Of a DNA stretch of 64,000 nucleotides, positions 34,051 through 43,266 are shown one piece after another. A program made the position numbers and the translations under genes. Below the pieces are notes generated by a model. It did not search any database and was not told where the DNA came from. It was given only the letters and a program-made list of their open reading frames with translations. Origin of the DNA: Streptomyces sp. LBL (GTDB lineage Bacteria; Actinomycetota; Actinomycetes; Streptomycetales; Streptomycetaceae); the NCBI RefSeq assembly GCF_029893585.1, contig NZ_JARXYX010000001.1, positions 186,001 to 250,000 of the forward strand. The letters run 5' to 3'. How positions within the stretch are numbered: position 1 is the first letter of the stretch; the number at the start of each line of letters is the position of its first letter.

Positions 34051-35547
34051 ATGGTGCACGGCACGAACGGCACGCTCGTCGGTCTGCGAAGACACGAACC
34101 GGCGAGCGTGCCCGGCGCGTCCGGTCGAACGCGCTGGGCGTGGCCGCTCGCGGCCGTGGCCGCCGCCTTCACCCTCGCCCAACTGCTGTTCGCCGGCCCG
34201 GGCCTGGGCCTCGGCTGGGACGAGACCGTGTACGTCAGCCAGGTCGGCACCCAGGCCCCGGCCGCCTACTTCAGCGCACCGCGTGCCCGGGGCATCTCCC
34301 TGCTGGTGGCGCCCATCGCGTCCTGGTCGACGTCCACCGAACTGCTGCGCGTCTACCTCGCCGTGCTCTCCGGCCTGGGCCTCTACCTGGCCCTGCGGAT
34401 CTGGCGCGGGCTGTTCCCGACCCGCGTCCTGGTCCTGGCGGGCGCGCTCTTCGCCTCCCTGTGGGTGACGCTCTACTACGGCCCGCAGGCCATGCCCAAC
34501 TACTGGGTCGCCCTCGGCGCCCTGATCACCGCCGGCTGCTTCCTGCGGGTCCGCGCGGACAGCCGCGACCGGGCCGCCCTGTGGGGCGTCGCCGCGGGCG
34601 CCATGCTGATGGCGTGGATGCGGCCCACCGATGCCGTGTGGGGCACGCTGCCGCTGCTCGTCCTGGTGGCGGTGGCCCGCCTGTGGCGCCCCGCGGCGGC
34701 GCTGGCCGGCGGACTCGCCGCGGGCGCGGTGGAGTGGGTGATCGAGGCCTACGTCGGCTACGGCGGCCTGGGACAGCGGCTGTCCGACGCCTCGGACATC
34801 CAGGGCGGCCTGGGCTGGAACCTCGCCGTCGACGACCAGGTGCGCAGTCTGGGCGGACGGATCCTGTGCCGTCCGTGCACCGGAGCGATGCCCAACCCGG
34901 TGGTGACCCTCTGGTGGTTCGTCCTCCCGCTGCTCGCCGTCGTCGGCCTCGTGGTCGCGGTGCGGGCCCGCCGCACCGAGCGGACACTGCTGCCGCTGGC
35001 CTGCGCCGCCACGGCCGCCGTGCCGTATCTGTTCATGATCGGTTACGCGGCTCCCCGCTTCCTGCTGCCCGCCTACGCGCTGATCGCGATCCCGGTCGCC
35101 GACGGGCTCCTGCACCTGATCACCCGGCCGGACGGCCGCTGGCGCCCGGCGGCCGCGGCCGTGGTGGCACTCGGCCTGGCGGGACATCTGGCGGTGCAGT
35201 ACGTCGTCCTGGAGCGCACCGTGGACCGTACGGGCACCGACCGCCGCGACTGGGCCGCCACCGCCGACGCACTGCACCGCCTGGGCGTCCGGCCGCCCTG
35301 TCTGCTCACCGGGCACGAGGCCATCCCCATCGCCTACTACACCGGTTGCTCCTCGGCTGCGACCGGCGGCCACAACGCCAACAGCACCCGGGCGGACATC
35401 CTGCGCACCGTCCGCCGGATCCCGGCCGCCAACCTCACCCTCCCCGGCGCCAAGCCGCCCACGTACGCCCGCGACTGGGACACCCACCGGTCCGCCGGCG
35501 TGGACCTCCACATCGCGCCGACCCCGACCGGGGGCGGAACCGGATGA
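34051..35547 (+). CDS. Polytopic membrane protein, probable GT-C glycosyltransferase
   Basis: The 498-residue protein has about ten to twelve hydrophobic helices and begins, after a short soluble N terminus, with a helix followed by GLGWDETVYVSQVGTQAPAA. An acidic pair in the first outer loop (WDETVY) is what GT-C sugar transferases use, so the likely role is transfer of sugar from a lipid carrier. The soluble C-terminal part (HRLGVRPPCLLTGHEAIPIA) is extracytoplasmic. ATG at 34051 with AGGGG four bases upstream was preferred to GTG at 34039. The acceptor is unknown. Confidence 0.72.
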   Translation: MVHGTNGTLVGLRRHEPASVPGASGRTRWAWPLAAVAAAFTLAQLLFAGPGLGLGWDETVYVSQVGTQAPAAYFSAPRARGISLLVAPIASWSTSTELLRVYLAVLSGLGLYLALRIWRGLFPTRVLVLAGALFASLWVTLYYGPQAMPNYWVALGALITAGCFLRVRADSRDRAALWGVAAGAMLMAWMRPTDAVWGTLPLLVLVAVARLWRPAAALAGGLAAGAVEWVIEAYVGYGGLGQRLSDASDIQGGLGWNLAVDDQVRSLGGRILCRPCTGAMPNPVVTLWWFVLPLLAVVGLVVAVRARRTERTLLPLACAATAAVPYLFMIGYAAPRFLLPAYALIAIPVADGLLHLITRPDGRWRPAAAAVVALGLAGHLAVQYVVLERTVDRTGTDRRDWAATADALHRLGVRPPCLLTGHEAIPIAYYTGCSSAATGGHNANSTRADILRTVRRIPAANLTLPGAKPPTYARDWDTHRSAGVDLHIAPTPTGGGTG

Positions 35548-35570
35548 CGCCGGTGCGGGGCACCGCCGCC

Positions 35571-35625
35571 GCAGCCCGGTGACGGCAGCCTGCGCCGCCG
35601 CGGCCCGGTGACGCAGCCCGGTGAC
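35571..35625. repeat. Duplicated 13-bp element upstream of nickel/cobalt permease
   Basis: GCAGCCCGGTGAC occurs at 35571-35583 and again, identical, at 35613-35625. It is non-coding except for its overlap with sequence just after the membrane protein stop codon. No function is evident. Confidence 0.8.
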
Positions 35626-35689
35626 CCCGTGACACCCGCCGTGACAGGCTGCTTTCCCCACTCGTGGGAAAGACCTGCCACGGGCTTTA

Positions 35690-35706
35690 CTGCACATGGC
35701 TTGCAA
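35690..35706. promoter_or_regulatory. Candidate Nur (nickel uptake regulator) box
   Basis: CTGCAC-ATGGC-TTGCAA at 35690-35706 fits the known Nur box layout of two TTGCAA-like halves separated by five bases: the right half is exact and the left keeps TGCA. It lies 66 bases before the start codon of a NiCoT permease, a plausible promoter position. This is a pattern match by eye. Confidence 0.5.
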
Positions 35707-35771
35707 CTGCTGGAGGATGGCACAAGGCTGCTGGACGCGGTCGTTCCTCCCAGAGAAAGATCCTCCTCCCG

Positions 35772-36953
35772 ATGACGGCCGCCCCTGACTCCGCTCCGCC
35801 TCTCCTCCCCGCCGCCCCCGAGAGGGGCTCGGCCTGGCGCCGCGTCCTCGGCTCCATGACGCGGCAGGAGTGGACCAGGGTGGGCGGGATGGCCGCCGCC
35901 GTCGTGGCCCTGCACGTCATCGGCTGGTTCACGCTGGTGGCGCTCGTCGCCCCGCACCACTACAGCGTCGGCGAGAAGTCCTTCGGCGTCGGCATCGGCG
36001 TGACCGCGTACACGCTCGGCATGCGGCACGCCTTCGACGCCGACCACATCGCGGCGATCGACAACACCACCCGCAAGCTGATGAGCGAGGGACAGCGGCC
36101 GCTGTCGGTCGGTTTCTGGTTCTCCCTGGGCCACTCCAGCGTCGTCTTCGTCCTGGCGCTGCTGCTCTCCCTCGGCATGAAGACCCTTGCCGGACCGGTC
36201 CGCGACGACGACTCCCGGCTCCATGACATCACCGGCCTCATCGGTACGACCGTCTCCGGGACCTTCCTCTACGTCATCGCCGGGATCAACCTGGTCATCC
36301 TGGCCGGCATCTGGAAGGTGTTCCGGCAGATGCGCTCCGGCCACTACGACGAGGCCGCCCTGGAGGAGCAACTGAACAACCGCGGCTTCATGAACCGCCT
36401 CCTCGGACGGGTCATGAGGTCGATCACCAAGCCCGGGCAGATGTATCCGCTGGGCCTGCTGTTCGGGCTCGGCTTCGACACCGCCACCGAGATCGCCCTG
36501 CTCGTCCTGGCCGGCTCCTCAGCCGCCTCGGGCCTGCCCTGGTACGCGATCCTGTGTCTGCCCGTCCTGTTCGCCGCCGGCATGTCCCTCCTCGACACGA
36601 TCGACGGCACCTTCATGAACTTCGCCTACGGCTGGGCCTTCTCCAAGCCCGTCCGCAAGGTCTACTACAACCTCACCATCACCGGCCTGTCCGTCGCCGT
36701 CGCCCTCCTCATCGGCACCGCCGAACTCCTCGGCCTGCTCGCGGAGAAGCTCGACCTGCACGGCCCCTTCTGGGACTGGATCGCCGGCCTCGACCTGAAC
36801 ATCCTCGGCTTCGTCATCGTCGGGCTGTTCTTCGCCACCTGGGCGGTCGCTCTGGTGGTGTGGAAGGCCGGCCGCATCGAGGAGAAGTGGACCGCCGGAC
36901 TGGCCGCTCCCGCGGAAGAGGCGGCCGAACAGAGTACGGTCGGCCGGCCTTGA
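35772..36953 (+). CDS. HoxN/NixA-type nickel/cobalt permease (NiCoT)
   Basis: The 393-residue membrane protein has eight or so helices and the family signature RHAFDADHIAAIDNTTRKL: the metal-selecting HX4DH is His86, Asp91, His92. The second signature LGFDTATEIALLVL is near residue 240. It imports Ni2+ or Co2+ driven by the proton gradient. The ATG at 35772 follows a purine-rich GAGAAAGATCC leader with a weak ribosome binding site. A possible Nur box upstream favours nickel as substrate. It is monocistronic. Confidence 0.93.
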   Translation: MTAAPDSAPPLLPAAPERGSAWRRVLGSMTRQEWTRVGGMAAAVVALHVIGWFTLVALVAPHHYSVGEKSFGVGIGVTAYTLGMRHAFDADHIAAIDNTTRKLMSEGQRPLSVGFWFSLGHSSVVFVLALLLSLGMKTLAGPVRDDDSRLHDITGLIGTTVSGTFLYVIAGINLVILAGIWKVFRQMRSGHYDEAALEEQLNNRGFMNRLLGRVMRSITKPGQMYPLGLLFGLGFDTATEIALLVLAGSSAASGLPWYAILCLPVLFAAGMSLLDTIDGTFMNFAYGWAFSKPVRKVYYNLTITGLSVAVALLIGTAELLGLLAEKLDLHGPFWDWIAGLDLNILGFVIVGLFFATWAVALVVWKAGRIEEKWTAGLAAPAEEAAEQSTVGRP

Positions 36954-37150
36954 CCATGCGACGGGTCAAGGCGCGGGCGGAACGGGGAACGGTCACACCA
37001 ATGGCGTAACGACATAACGTTTCGCCAGGTGAACGCTCCGGCGAATGTCAACCGCGGGGCATGGCGAGGGTGATTCTGGGACGGAAATCCACCGTTCGGC
37101 AGCCACGGCTCTTCCGGCTCCGGCTGCCTTCCCTCGCCAAGGAGACTCCC

Positions 37151-37441
37151 TTGCGTGTTCGTCGTATGGTGACCAGCGCCCTCGGTTCCCTCGCCCTCGT
37201 GTTCGCCTCGATGGGCGCGGTGACCACCGCCGCGAGCCCCGCGGCCGCCGACCCGTGCGGGTTCTTCGAGACCGGCTCCGACGCCTACTACAACCACTGC
37301 ACCTCCGACGGCTCACGGGTCGTCATCAAGGTCGAGGTCCGCCTGGCGCGCGACTACGAGCGGTGCGTCGCGCCCGGCAAGACCTGGCTGGGCGCCGCGA
37401 GCAAGATCGACGGCGCCTACTACGTCGGCCGCACCTGCTGA
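37151..37441 (+). CDS. Small secreted Cys-containing protein (DUF6355-like)
   Basis: The 96-residue preprotein has a signal peptide (MVTSALGSLALVFASMGAV with cleavage after SPAAA) and a mature part of about 60 residues beginning DPCGFFETGSDAYYNHC. The four Cys could form two disulfides. The pattern CGFFE...YYNHC recalls small secreted DUF6355-type actinobacterial proteins of unknown role; I am only moderately sure. The TTG at 37151 was chosen because AAGGAG precedes it at six bases; a longer start at 37061 would put 30 residues before the signal peptide. A strong terminator follows. Confidence 0.65.
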   Translation: MRVRRMVTSALGSLALVFASMGAVTTAASPAAADPCGFFETGSDAYYNHCTSDGSRVVIKVEVRLARDYERCVAPGKTWLGAASKIDGAYYVGRTC

Positions 37442-37455
37442 CGGGCCCCGGTCGT

Positions 37456-37488
37456 GCTCCGTACCGTCCCGCCCCGACGGTACGGAGC
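37456..37488 (+). terminator. Strong hairpin terminator
   Basis: GCTCCGTACCGTC (37456-37468) and GACGGTACGGAGC (37476-37488) form a perfect 13-bp stem with a 7-base loop, 14 bases after the small secreted protein gene. There is no U-tract, which is usual in high-GC actinobacteria. Confidence 0.85.
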
Positions 37489-37550
37489 GCTTCTGCCCGG
37501 GGTCATGACGCGTTGCGGCCGCAGCCCGAGGTGATCTGAGGGGCTGAGGT

Positions 37551-38954
37551 TCAGTCCCCGATCCGGTCGATGAGACGGAGCTTGTTGGTGGCGTCCAGGG
37601 CGGCGACCTTGTAGGACTCCGCGAGCGTCGGGTAGTTGAACACCGCGTCGACCAGGTAGTCGACGGTGCCGCCGCAGCCCATCACCGACTGGCCGATGTG
37701 GATGAGTTCGGTGGCGCCGGAGCCGAAGCAGTGCACCCCGAGCAGGGTGCGGTCCTCGGGGGAGACCAGCAGTTTCAGCATGCCGTGCGAGTCACCCATG
37801 ATCTGCCCGCGGGCCAGTTCGCGGTAGCGGGAGATGCCGACCTCGAACGGCACCCGGTCCTCGGTGAGCTGGTCCTCCGTCCGGCCCACGAAGCTGATCT
37901 CGGGGATGGTGTAGATGCCGATCGGCTGGAGGTGGTGCATCTTGGGGGCGGACTCCCCGCACGCGTGGTACGCCGCCGCCCGGCCCTGCTCCATCGAGGT
38001 CGCCGCCAGCGCCGGGAAGCCGATGACGTCCCCGACGGCGTAGATGTGCGGCACCTCGGTGCGGTAGTGCTCGTCCACCGTGATCCGGCCCCGGGCGTCC
38101 GCCGTCAGGCCGGCCTTGCCGAGGTCGAGGTCGTCGGTGAGGCCCTGCCGGCCCGCCGAGTACATCACGGCGTCGGCGGGGATCTTCTTGCCGCTCTCCA
38201 GAAGGGTGAGCGTGCCCCGGGAGTGGCGTTCCACCGCGGCCACGGTCTCCCCGAAACGGAACGTCACCGCCAGGTCCCGCAGCTGGTACTTGAGGGACTC
38301 GATCACCTCGACGTCGCACATGTCGAGCATCCCGGCCCGCTTCTCGACCACGGTGACCTTGCTGCCGAGTGCCGCGAACATCGACGCGTACTCCATGCCG
38401 ATGACCCCGGCGCCGACGATGACCATGGAACGCGGCACCCGCTCCAGAGCGAGCACGTTGTCGGAGTCCATGATGGTCCGCCCGTCGAACTCGACGCTGT
38501 CGGGGCGCGCGGGGCGGGTTCCGGTGGCGATCACGATGTGGTCGGCGGTGACCAGGCGTTCCTGGCCGGTGGCCTCGCGCACGGCGACGGTGTGGGGATC
38601 GACGAAGCCGGCGGTGCCGGCGTACAGCGCTACGTGGTTGCGGGACAGCTGGTTGCGGATGACATCGACCTCGCGGCTGACCACGTGGTGAGTGCGCGCG
38701 GTCAGGTCGGCGACGGTGATCTCCTCCTTCAGCCGGTAGCTCTGTCCGTACAGGTCGCGCTGGCTGAGACCGGTGAGGTACAGCACCGCCTCGCGCAGTG
38801 TCTTGGAGGGGATGGTGCCGGTGTGGATGGAGACCCCGCCGACCATGTCGGGGCGGTCGACGACGGCGACCCGGCGGCCCAGCTTGGCCGCGGCGATGGC
38901 GGCCTTCTGGCCCCCGGGTCCGGATCCGATGACGAGCATGTCGAAGTCGGGCAT
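37551..38954 (-). CDS. sthA: Si-specific NAD(P)+ transhydrogenase (soluble)
   Basis: The 467-residue flavoprotein transfers hydride between NADH and NADP in the cytoplasm, balancing the two pools. The FAD loop [20 protein letters not shown] is at residues 4-23 and the NAD-binding loop [20 protein letters not shown] is near residue 178. In related lipoamide dehydrogenases two Cys sit in GGXCXXXGCIPSK; here the motif is [13 protein letters not shown], with Ser and Thr in their place, exactly as expected for transhydrogenases that have no redox disulfide. Length is normal. It is transcribed alone, ending 97 bases from the convergent hairpin. Confidence 0.92.
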   Translation of the reverse strand: MPDFDMLVIGSGPGGQKAAIAAAKLGRRVAVVDRPDMVGGVSIHTGTIPSKTLREAVLYLTGLSQRDLYGQSYRLKEEITVADLTARTHHVVSREVDVIRNQLSRNHVALYAGTAGFVDPHTVAVREATGQERLVTADHIVIATGTRPARPDSVEFDGRTIMDSDNVLALERVPRSMVIVGAGVIGMEYASMFAALGSKVTVVEKRAGMLDMCDVEVIESLKYQLRDLAVTFRFGETVAAVERHSRGTLTLLESGKKIPADAVMYSAGRQGLTDDLDLGKAGLTADARGRITVDEHYRTEVPHIYAVGDVIGFPALAATSMEQGRAAAYHACGESAPKMHHLQPIGIYTIPEISFVGRTEDQLTEDRVPFEVGISRYRELARGQIMGDSHGMLKLLVSPEDRTLLGVHCFGSGATELIHIGQSVMGCGGTVDYLVDAVFNYPTLAESYKVAALDATNKLRLIDRIGD

Positions 38955-39004
38955 CCTCCGGAGTCTGTCAGCCCCGAGGGCTCCTCCGAAAGGGCGGAGG
39001 GCAA

Positions 39005-39034
39005 TCCCCGTCGATCCCCGTCGATCCCCGTCGA
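39005..39034. repeat. Three tandem 10-bp repeats
   Basis: TCCCCGTCGA is repeated three times back to back at 39005-39034, followed by a partial fourth copy. It lies between the transhydrogenase gene start and a perfect palindromic hairpin. Probably a slippage tract. Confidence 0.9.
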
Positions 39035-39045
39035 TCCGTCGACGT

Positions 39046-39081
39046 CCGTAGTACGAGGCCGGCGCCGGCCTCGTACTACGG
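39046..39081. terminator. 36-bp perfect palindrome overlapping a stop codon
   Basis: CCGTAGTACGAGGCC (39046-39060) and GGCCTCGTACTACGG (39067-39081) are perfect reverse complements around the self-complementary centre GGCGCC. The last codon and stop of the 68-aa minus-strand gene lie within the right arm. It is the strongest hairpin in the window and should terminate transcription of that gene before it reaches the transhydrogenase promoter. Confidence 0.85.
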
Positions 39082-39282
39082 CAGAAGTTTGTCGAGCGCG
39101 GCCGGGCCCTCGGCCGCCAGCTTGCGTCTGGCCCATTCGAGGGTGTCCGGAGTGAGGTCCTTGCCGGAGGCGAGCACCACGTCCTCGGGTGACACGTCCG
39201 TGCCGGTACGGATGTGCAGCAGGGCGTCCGGGGTCGTGCCGTCCTCGGACTGCCCTGACGCTTCGGGCTGTGACGTCGGCAT
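39076..39282 (-). CDS. Small hypothetical protein (68 aa)
   Basis: The 68-residue soluble protein begins [20 protein letters not shown] and has a helical second half ([20 protein letters not shown]). TAGGAG lies eight bases before the ATG at 39282. I do not recognise a family. It has its own terminator, which overlaps the stop codon, and is divergent from the MMPL transporter gene, so the two may share a promoter region. Confidence 0.6.
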   Translation of the reverse strand: MPTSQPEASGQSEDGTTPDALLHIRTGTDVSPEDVVLASGKDLTPDTLEWARRKLAAEGPAALDKLLP

Positions 39283-39481
39283 GATGTCTGCTCCTAGGAT
39301 CCGGAGGGTTCCGCAGTCCCGGTTTTTCCTCACCGGGCCCGATATCACCATTCAACGCCCGGGCGGACCCTGCATCCCGAGCGACCGGAACACCCTCGCT
39401 CCCCGCCCGGGATGCCCCGACGATCACCCCGGCGTCTAATGAGGATGTCCGACGACTCGGCCGGCAGAGAAGACCAGGGCC

Positions 39482-41704
39482 ATGCACGCAACAGAGACAT
39501 CCGAGGAGGGGGAAGGGGAAAGCGCCGCCCCAGGGGCTTTGCGGCGGCTCGGACAGTGGTGCGCCCGGCACTTCGTGATCGTCATCGTGGCCTGGCTCGT
39601 GGCGCTGGTGGCCCTCCAGGTTCTCAACCGGACCTACGGCGGCACGTACTCCGACAACTTCTCGCTGCCCGGTGTGCAGTCCCAGGAGGGCCTCGACGTC
39701 CTCAAGCGGCACGATGCGGCGGCAGGCGGCTACAGCAGCCAGATCGTCCTGCACGACGGGCAGGAACCTCTGAGTTCGCTCAGCTCCCAGATCACCACGA
39801 CAGTGGCCGACCTGCAGAAACTGCCCCACGTGCTCGCCGCGCAGAATCCGCTGTCCGGCTCCTCGACCAAGGTCGGCCCGGTCTCGTCCGACGGAAAGAC
39901 CGCCTACATCACCGTCCGGTTCGACGTGCAGCCCTCCACCCTCGGCGACGGCTATCTGCACGGCGTCGACAACGCCGTGCAACCGCTCCGCGCGGCGGGC
40001 GCGCAGGTCGAGTACGGCGGACCGCTCGGTGAACTGGCCCGACCGGCCGCCGACGACCGGGTGAGCGAACTGATCGGCTTCGCGGTCGCGATCGTCGTCC
40101 TGCTGGTCGGCTTCGGCAGCGTCATCGCCGCCGGTCTGCCTCTGCTGACCGCCCTGGTCGGCGTCCTCGGGGGGCTGGCCTGCCTCGGGCTGCTCGCCGC
40201 CGCCTTCACCTTCGCCACCGTCTCGCCGACCCTGGCCACGATGATCGGCCTCGGCGTCGGCATCGACTACGCGCTGTTCCTGATCACCCGCCACCGGCAG
40301 AACCTCATGGACGGCAAGGACCCGGTCCGCTCGGCGGGGCAGGCCACCGCCACCAGCGGGCGGGCCGTCCTGGTCTCCGGCTGCACGGTGATCATCGCGC
40401 TGGCCGGTCTGTCCGCGTCGGGCGTGAGCTTCATCGGCCTGCTCGGGCTGGCCGCGGCGGTGACGGTCGTCTCGGCGGTGCTGGGCGCCCTGACCCTGGT
40501 CCCGGCCCTGCTGGGGCTGATCGGCACCCACGTCGACCGTTACCGGGTACGCCGTCCCGTCGCCGAGACCAACCCGGGCGGAGCCGAGATCCAGGGCACC
40601 TGGCACCGCTACGCCCAGCGGGTGGAGCGGCGGCCGTGGCGGTATCTGGCCGCGGGCGTCACCACCGTCCTGATCCTCGCCATCCCGGTCCTGTCCATCC
40701 AGCTCGGCCACATCGGTGACGGCGCCGACCCCACCTCCTTCACCGACCGGCGGGCCTACGACCTGATGACCGACGCCTTCGGCCCCGGCTCCAACGGCCC
40801 GCTCACCGTCGTCATCGACCAGACCGACGTACCGTCGTCGCAGCGCGACAGCCTCTCCGCGCAGGCACAGAAGACCCTTGGTGCCGTCGCCGGAGCCGCC
40901 ACGGTCACCCCGCTGAAACCCACCCCGGACGGCGACGTCCTGATCGCCACGGTCTACTCCCAGCAGTCCCCGCAGAACGCGGACACCACCGACCTGACCA
41001 ACCGCCTGGTCGACGACACCCTGCCCGACGCGGTCTCCGGCACGGACGCCAAGGGCTATGTCACCGGGACGACCGCCGCGCAGGTCGACTTCCGGGACAT
41101 CGTGGCGAGCCGGCTGCCGCTCATCATCGGCGTGGTCGTCGCCCTGTCCTTCCTGATCATCCTCGCGGTCTTCCGCGGCCTGCTCGTCGCACTGAAGGCG
41201 GCCGTCCTCAACGTCCTCTCGATCACGGCCTCCTACGGTGTCGTCGTCGCGGTCTTCCAGTGGGGCTGGGGCGGCCCCGCGCTCGGCGTCCACGGCAAGG
41301 TGCCCATCGAGAGCTATGTGCCGATGATGATGTTCGCGATCATCTTCGGGCTCAGCATGGACTACGAGATCTTCCTGCTCTCCCGTGTCCACGAGGCCTG
41401 GCTGCGCACCGGCGACGCCAAGGCCTCCGTCGCCCACGCCCTGGAGATCACCGCGCGCGTCATCAGCTGCGCCGCGCTGATCATGGTGAGCGTGTTCGCC
41501 GCGTTCATCATCAGCGACAACATCGTGGTGAAGATGCTGGGACTGGGGCTGGCCGTCAGCGTGCTCATCGACGCCACCGTCGTACGCCTGCTGATGGTCC
41601 CGGCGGTGATGACCCTGCTGGGACGGCATGCCTGGTGGACACCCCGCCTCCTGGACCGGATCCTCCCGCACATCGACACCGAGGGGGAGGGGGAGAGGGT
41701 GTGA
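39482..41704 (+). CDS. MMPL family transporter
   Basis: The 740-residue membrane protein is an RND-related MMPL transporter with two repeats, each a membrane helix, a large outer loop (about residues 55-190 and 390-560) and a five-helix bundle. Landmarks are GLGVGIDYALFLITRHRQNL near residue 262 and FGLSMDYEIFLLSRVHEAWL near residue 620, the conserved Asp-Tyr proton-relay pairs. It exports lipids or small hydrophobic molecules using the proton gradient. The cargo is unknown. It is not next to a biosynthetic cluster. Confidence 0.92.
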   Translation: MHATETSEEGEGESAAPGALRRLGQWCARHFVIVIVAWLVALVALQVLNRTYGGTYSDNFSLPGVQSQEGLDVLKRHDAAAGGYSSQIVLHDGQEPLSSLSSQITTTVADLQKLPHVLAAQNPLSGSSTKVGPVSSDGKTAYITVRFDVQPSTLGDGYLHGVDNAVQPLRAAGAQVEYGGPLGELARPAADDRVSELIGFAVAIVVLLVGFGSVIAAGLPLLTALVGVLGGLACLGLLAAAFTFATVSPTLATMIGLGVGIDYALFLITRHRQNLMDGKDPVRSAGQATATSGRAVLVSGCTVIIALAGLSASGVSFIGLLGLAAAVTVVSAVLGALTLVPALLGLIGTHVDRYRVRRPVAETNPGGAEIQGTWHRYAQRVERRPWRYLAAGVTTVLILAIPVLSIQLGHIGDGADPTSFTDRRAYDLMTDAFGPGSNGPLTVVIDQTDVPSSQRDSLSAQAQKTLGAVAGAATVTPLKPTPDGDVLIATVYSQQSPQNADTTDLTNRLVDDTLPDAVSGTDAKGYVTGTTAAQVDFRDIVASRLPLIIGVVVALSFLIILAVFRGLLVALKAAVLNVLSITASYGVVVAVFQWGWGGPALGVHGKVPIESYVPMMMFAIIFGLSMDYEIFLLSRVHEAWLRTGDAKASVAHALEITARVISCAALIMVSVFAAFIISDNIVVKMLGLGLAVSVLIDATVVRLLMVPAVMTLLGRHAWWTPRLLDRILPHIDTEGEGERV

Positions 41705-41749
41705 GTGTCAGCAATCCGGTGGTCCGGGCGTGGAGGACGTGCCGCCGGC

Positions 41750-42952
41750 CTAGAACGGCGTGAGCGTCAGCCGTATGCCGGTGGGTGCGGTGTCCTGGAT
41801 GTACGAGGCGAAGTCGGCCACGTCGTCGAAGGCGAAGCCGTACGCCCGGCCGTCCGCGGTGGCCGCGTGCATCGCCTTTGCGTAGTGGTTGGTGAGTGCG
41901 GTCCGGTAGAAGGACGCGGGGTCGGTCGTCGGCTGGGCGGGGGCGCTCAGCAGCGTCGAACGGTTGAGCCCGGCGCCCAGCACCGCGGCGACCGGGCCGG
42001 TCGTGCCGTCGTTGGGGGCGGCGAGCGCGCCGTCGCAGAAGAGCACGTCCCGCGTCGACGGCCGGGCGAAGGAGACCGGCGCGGGCCCCTCGAAGGTGAA
42101 CCGGTCACCGCGCACCCGGCCGGTGAAGGTGCCCGCGTTGGTGGTGACCGTGAGGTCCTTGCCGGTGTACGTGCTCCACACCTCGTCGATGTACGGCGCG
42201 AAGTAGTCCTTGGGGAACAGGCCGGCGTCGAGCCCGTGGCCGGGCGCGATGACCCGGGTGTCGTCCACGACCAGCGGCGCGAACTCCTCGACCTGCCGCG
42301 CGGCGGTGAACACGTCCGCGCGTCCCGAGGCCCGCAGCGCGCCCGTCGTCTGGTCCTTCGCACCGGTCAGCCGGATGCTCAGCGGCACGCTGAACATGTC
42401 GACCATCGTGGTGTTGCAGAACATGCCGGAGGAGTTGTGCGTGAACTCGGCGCAGTCGTGCAGCACCCCGTAGCCGGGGTCCGAGGCGACCCAGCCGGCC
42501 GGGTACTGGAGGGCGGGGTTGCCGGCCCCGTCCGCGACGGCCTTGAACTTCAGCTTCTGGCCCAGGGACACGTAGATCCGGCCGGACATGTACGGCAGCG
42601 ACAGCCGGGTCTCGCCGCTGCCGGAGAGGCCGATCGCGTAGTCGGTGTAGCCGTCGGCGCCGTTGTCGGACACGGCGATGGGCGCGAGGGCGCCGTCGGG
42701 GGTGACCCGGACCTGCCTGCCGTCCTGGTTGCCCACGATGTAGACATGGACGTTCGCGTTGTCGAAGGACCCGCTGTCGTTGACGATCGTCAGGGGGAGA
42801 GCACCGGCTGCCGCGGTGGCCCGCGCATCGTCGGTGGTGTCCGCGAGGGCGGGCGGAGCGAGCGCGGCGACGGCGGGCGCGGCCATCGCGGCGCCCCCGA
42901 GAGCGAAGAGGAGCTTGCGACGGCCGAGGGAGCGCTGGTGGCGAGGCGTCAT
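41750..42952 (-). CDS. Secreted glycoside hydrolase family 64 beta-1,3-glucanase
   Basis: The 400-residue enzyme carries a Tat-type signal (SLGRRKLLFALGGAAMAAPA) and a GH64 catalytic domain: LPLTIVNDSGSFDNANVHVY at the start of the mature protein, then AEFTHNSSGMFCNTTMVDMF, which lies in the active groove of laminaripentaose-producing glucanases. It cleaves fungal or algal beta-1,3-glucan outside the cell. No carbohydrate-binding module follows. A perfect TGAGAGCGCTCTCA palindrome 65 bases before the start codon suggests control by a CebR-like LacI regulator encoded elsewhere. Confidence 0.88.
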   Translation of the reverse strand: MTPRHQRSLGRRKLLFALGGAAMAAPAVAALAPPALADTTDDARATAAAGALPLTIVNDSGSFDNANVHVYIVGNQDGRQVRVTPDGALAPIAVSDNGADGYTDYAIGLSGSGETRLSLPYMSGRIYVSLGQKLKFKAVADGAGNPALQYPAGWVASDPGYGVLHDCAEFTHNSSGMFCNTTMVDMFSVPLSIRLTGAKDQTTGALRASGRADVFTAARQVEEFAPLVVDDTRVIAPGHGLDAGLFPKDYFAPYIDEVWSTYTGKDLTVTTNAGTFTGRVRGDRFTFEGPAPVSFARPSTRDVLFCDGALAAPNDGTTGPVAAVLGAGLNRSTLLSAPAQPTTDPASFYRTALTNHYAKAMHAATADGRAYGFAFDDVADFASYIQDTAPTGIRLTLTPF

Positions 42953-43016
42953 GTGGGGGACCTCCCGGAGCAGTTGAGCGGGTGCGTCATCGACAGGAGG
43001 GCGCCCGAAAGGATCC

Positions 43017-43030
43017 TGAGAGCGCTCTCA
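43017..43030. promoter_or_regulatory. Perfect CebR/LacI-type operator of the GH64 gene
   Basis: The 14-bp palindrome TGAGAGCGCTCTCA is perfect and differs from the known CebR box TGGGAGCGCTCCCA only at one symmetrical pair. It lies in the promoter region of the GH64 gene. No LacI-family gene lies in this window. The rest of 42953-43266 holds the 18-codon frame described separately. Confidence 0.7.
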
Positions 43031-43170
43031 CGCCGTGTTGGGCCCCGATGCTACATACAGCCGTCGTCCCGGCAAACAGAACTGACCGCGTTTAATTCGG
43101 CGTTGAGGGTCGCTTGACCGGTGTAGCGTGTGCCGTCACGCCCCGAGACCGACGGAAGGAGGCGAGTGCC

Positions 43171-43227
43171 GTGCAGTTCACATCCACCCAGCGCTCCCTC
43201 TCCGTTGCTCCGGCGTGCTCCGGCTGA
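43171..43227 (+). CDS. Possible 18-aa leader peptide
   Basis: A GTG at 43171 preceded by GGAAGGAGG opens an 18-codon frame, VQFTSTQRSLSVAPACSG, that stops 39 bases before the GNAT gene. The ribosome binding site is strong for so short a frame. It could be a leader peptide regulating translation or transcription of the acetyltransferase gene, or a small unrelated product. Confidence 0.4.
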   Translation: MQFTSTQRSLSVAPACSG

Positions 43228-43266
43228 CCGGGAGCGCTCCCCGCAGTACGCCTCCCGGAGGAACCC

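Noticed and set aside
35560..35771. Possible cobalamin riboswitch before the nickel/cobalt permease (an AGACCTGCC stretch resembles part of a B12 box)
   Set aside because: The other conserved riboswitch parts, especially the CCCGCAACTGT-type core, are missing; the Nur-box-like site explains the region better.
38729..41671. A 980-codon minus-strand open frame across the MMPL transporter
   Set aside because: It is a high-GC antisense frame rich in Asp, Gln, Arg and Gly with no domain; the plus-strand MMPL protein is clearly the real gene.
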